Of a stretch of 10,294 nt of DNA, positions 8,409 through 10,294 are shown in pieces. A program made the translations under genes and the position numbers. Numbering within the stretch: the first letter of the stretch is position 1; each line of letters opens with the position of its first letter. The notes beneath the pieces are model-generated. The model saw only the letters and a list, made by a program, of their open reading frames with translations, did not search any database and was not told the DNA's origin. This DNA is from Saccoglossus kowalevskii (taxonomy: Eukaryota; Hemichordata; Enteropneusta; Harrimaniidae), in assembly GCF_000003605.2 (NCBI RefSeq), contig NW_003112581.1, forward strand, positions 1-10,294. The letters run 5' to 3'.

Positions 8409-10056
8409 TAGATCAAATTCATAAAACACGCTAACATTCCTCCCCAATTCAGGCGATCACAACCACAGTTTGAAAATCGATACAACCAAACTAGCAAGTA
8501 ATAAATAATCTCCAGTATCTATATAGTATAGAAAATATTTCATACCTTTGGCACAATCATTATTTTGGTTGCAATTTGGGGTCAAAATGACGATTTTTAG
8601 ATCAAATTCATAAAACACGCTAACATTCCTCCCCAATTCAGGCGATCACAACCACAGTTTGAAAATCGATACATACCAACTAACTAGTAATAAATAATCT
8701 CCAGTATCTATATAGTATAGAAAATATTTCATACCTTTGGCACAATCATTACTTTGGTTGCAATTTGGGGTCAAAATGACGATTTTTAGATCAAATTCAT
8801 AAAACACGCTAACATTCCTCCCGAGTTGAGGCGACCACAACCACAGTTTGACAATCGATACACATTAACTAACTAGTAATAAATAATCTCCAGTATCTAT
8901 ATAGTATAGAAATTATTTCAGACCTTTGGCACAATCATTATTTTGGTTGCAATTTGGGGTCAAAATGATGATTTTTAGATCAAATTCATAAAACACGCTA
9001 ACATTCCTCCCCAGTTGAGGCGATAGCAACCACAGTTTGAAAATAGATACACTCCAATTAACTAGTAATAAATAATCTCCAGTATCTATATAGTATAGAA
9101 AATATTTCATACCTTTGGCACAATCATTATTTTGGTTGCAATTTGGGGTCAAAATGATGATTTTTAGATCAAATTCATAAAACACGCTAACATTCCTCCC
9201 CAGTTGAGGCGATAGCAACCACAGTTTGAAAATAGATACACTCCAATTAACTAGTAATAAATAATCTCCAGTATCTATATAGTATAGAAAATATTTCAGA
9301 CCTTTGGCACAATCATCATTTTGGTTGCAATTTGGGGTCAAAATGACGATTTTTAGATCAAATTCATAAAACACGCTAACATTCCTCCCCAATTCAGGCG
9401 ATCACAATCACAGTTTGAAAATCGATACACACCAACTAACTAGTAATAAATAATCTCCAGTATCTATATAGTATAGAAAATATTTCATACCTTTGGCACA
9501 ATCATTATTTTGGTTGCAATTTGGGGTCAAAATGATGATTTTTAGATCAAATTCATAAAACACGCTAACATTCCTCCCCAGTTGAGGCGATAGCAACCAC
9601 AGTTTGAAAATAGATACACTCCAATTAACTAGTAATAAATAATCTCCAGTATCTATATAGTATAGAAAATATTTCATACCTTTGGCACAATCATTATTTT
9701 GGTTGCAATTTGGGGTCAAAATGACGATTTTTAGATCAAATTCATAAAACACGCTAACATTCCTCCCGAGTTGAGGCGACCACAACCACAGTTTGAAAAT
9801 CGATACACATTAACTAACTAGTAATAAATAATCTCCAGTATCTATATAGTATAGAAATTATTTCAGACCTTTGGCACAATCATTATTTTGGTAGCAATTT
9901 GGGGTCAAAATGACGATTTTTAGATCAAATTCATAAAACACGCTAACATTCCTCCCGAGTTGAGGCGACCACAACCACAGTTTGAAAATCGATACACATT
10001 AACTAACTAGTAATAAATAATCTCCAGTATCTATATAGTATAGAAAATATTTCAGA

Positions 10057-10245
10057 CCTTTGGCACAATCATTATTTTGGTTGCAATTTGGGGTCAAAAT
10101 GACGATTTTTAGATCAAATTCATAAAACACGCTAACATTCCTCCCGAGTTGAGGCGACCACAACCACAGTTTGAAAATCGATACAACCAAACTAGCTAGT
10201 AATAAATAATCTACAGTATCTATATAGTATAGAAATTATTTCAGA
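10057..10245. repeat. E-like monomer without the ACATGT insertion
   Basis: It has CCCGAGTTGAGG and ends with ACAACCAAACTAGCTAGT, which resembles the ATAACCAAACTAGCTAGT of E. The spacing is the plain TATATAGTATAG and the length 189 bp. CTACAGTATC is a private change. The following partial monomer has TTATTTTGG and so is not a typical A. Confidence 0.8.
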
Positions 10246-10294
10246 CTTTTGGCACAATCATTATTTTGGTTGCAATTTGGGGTCAAAATGACGA

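Larger units (their letters stand above)
1..10294. repeat. 189-bp satellite array, 54 complete monomers, open at both ends
   Basis: CCTTTGGC, or a one-base variant, recurs at 8, 197, 386, 575 and so on to 10246 with no unrelated sequence between copies. Of 54 intervals, 47 are 189 bp, five are 195 bp and two are 190 bp, which sums exactly to 10238 bp. Within the monomer, positions 52-85 (TTTTTAGATCAAATTCATAA and onward) and about 142-175 (TAATAAATAATCTCCAGTAT and onward) hardly vary. Variation is concentrated at 16-18, 46-49, 88-109, 123-141 and 179-188, and defines monomer classes. The first complete monomer has 63 G+C in 189. A 4-bp inverted repeat, CCTC at 84-87 and GAGG at 95-98, is present in most classes. 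The unit length and AT richness fit a eukaryotic satellite; the family and host are not recognised. Confidence 0.97.
8167..10294. repeat. Higher-order unit, open-ended: at least 11 monomers
   Basis: Monomers start at 8167 (A), 8356 (B, AACTAGCAAG), 8545 (I-like), 8734 (A-like, with TTTGACAATCG), 8923 (D), 9112 (D), 9301 (C), 9490 (D), 9679 (A-like with TTATTTTGG), 9868 (H), 10057 (E-like without ACATGT) and a 49-bp start at 10246. The first two continue the match with 1527-1890, and 8923-9678 matches 2094-2849 (D-D-C-D). No further A-B pair or ACATGT appears before the window ends, so the unit is longer than any other whole unit here or has lost its boundary marker. Confidence 0.85.

Noticed and set aside
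1-10294. CRISPR array or other repeat-spacer system
   Set aside because: There are no unique spacers: the entire 189-bp period is repeated, and variation consists of shared class marks.
1-10294. Hammerhead ribozyme in the satellite transcript
   Set aside because: Some satellites encode one, but the conserved CTGATGA core is not present on either strand of the monomer.
1-10294. Transposon or insertion sequence
   Set aside because: No terminal inverted repeats, target duplications, transposase or reverse transcriptase motifs, and no break in the tandem order.

Overview
The whole window is one uninterrupted tandem satellite array. The basic unit is 189 bp, about 33% G+C (63 of 189 in the first complete monomer). 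Taking the conserved CCTTTGGC as monomer position 1, I count 54 complete monomers (8-10245), 7 bases of a preceding one and 49 bases of a 55th. 47 complete monomers are 189 bp, five are 195 bp and two are 190 bp. The array leaves the window at both ends. I see no convincing gene, RNA gene, transposon, origin or CRISPR array. A long array of nucleosome-sized, AT-rich monomers points to a eukaryotic genome, probably heterochromatin (centromeric, pericentromeric or subtelomeric). I do not recognise the satellite family and cannot name a clade.

The monomers are not interchangeable. Linked variants define recurring classes, here called A to I (letters are mine). A has AATATTTTGG, CCCGAGTTGAGG and CATTAAC. 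B has a perfect 14-bp palindrome centred on GATC. C has TCATTTTGG and GATCACAATC. D has GATGATTT, GATAGC and ACTCCAATT. E has ATAACC and a 6-bp ACATGT insertion. F has CAATCAAAC. G has GGTTACAA, GACGG and CATGAAAC. H is A-like but has TTATTTTGG and GGTAGCAA. I has CAATTCAGG and CATACC.

The classes are arranged as higher-order repeats. Every E is followed by A then B, which gives these units: partial A-B-C (1-574); 5-mer A-B-C-D-E (575-1526, 952 bp); 8-mer (1527-3044, 1518 bp); two adjacent 11-mers (3045-5129 and 5130-7214, 2085 bp each); a second 5-mer (7215-8166, 952 bp); and an open-ended block of at least 11 monomers (8167-10294). The two 5-mers, 6640 bp apart, differ at only 5 of 952 positions by my alignment. 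The similarity continues into the following monomers, so 575 to about 2850 and 7215 to about 9678 look like copies of one larger block, with one extra monomer in the second.

Because 189 is 3 x 63, the minus strand shows a 63-residue repeating reading frame wherever variant-bound stop codons are absent. I read this as a by-product of monomer length rather than a protein: stops are fixed in most classes, 1-bp insertions shift the frame, and no ORF exceeds 183 residues in 10 kb. The interest of the window lies in the nested repeat structure, chimeric monomers, the class-specific palindrome and the alternation of conserved and variable boxes.
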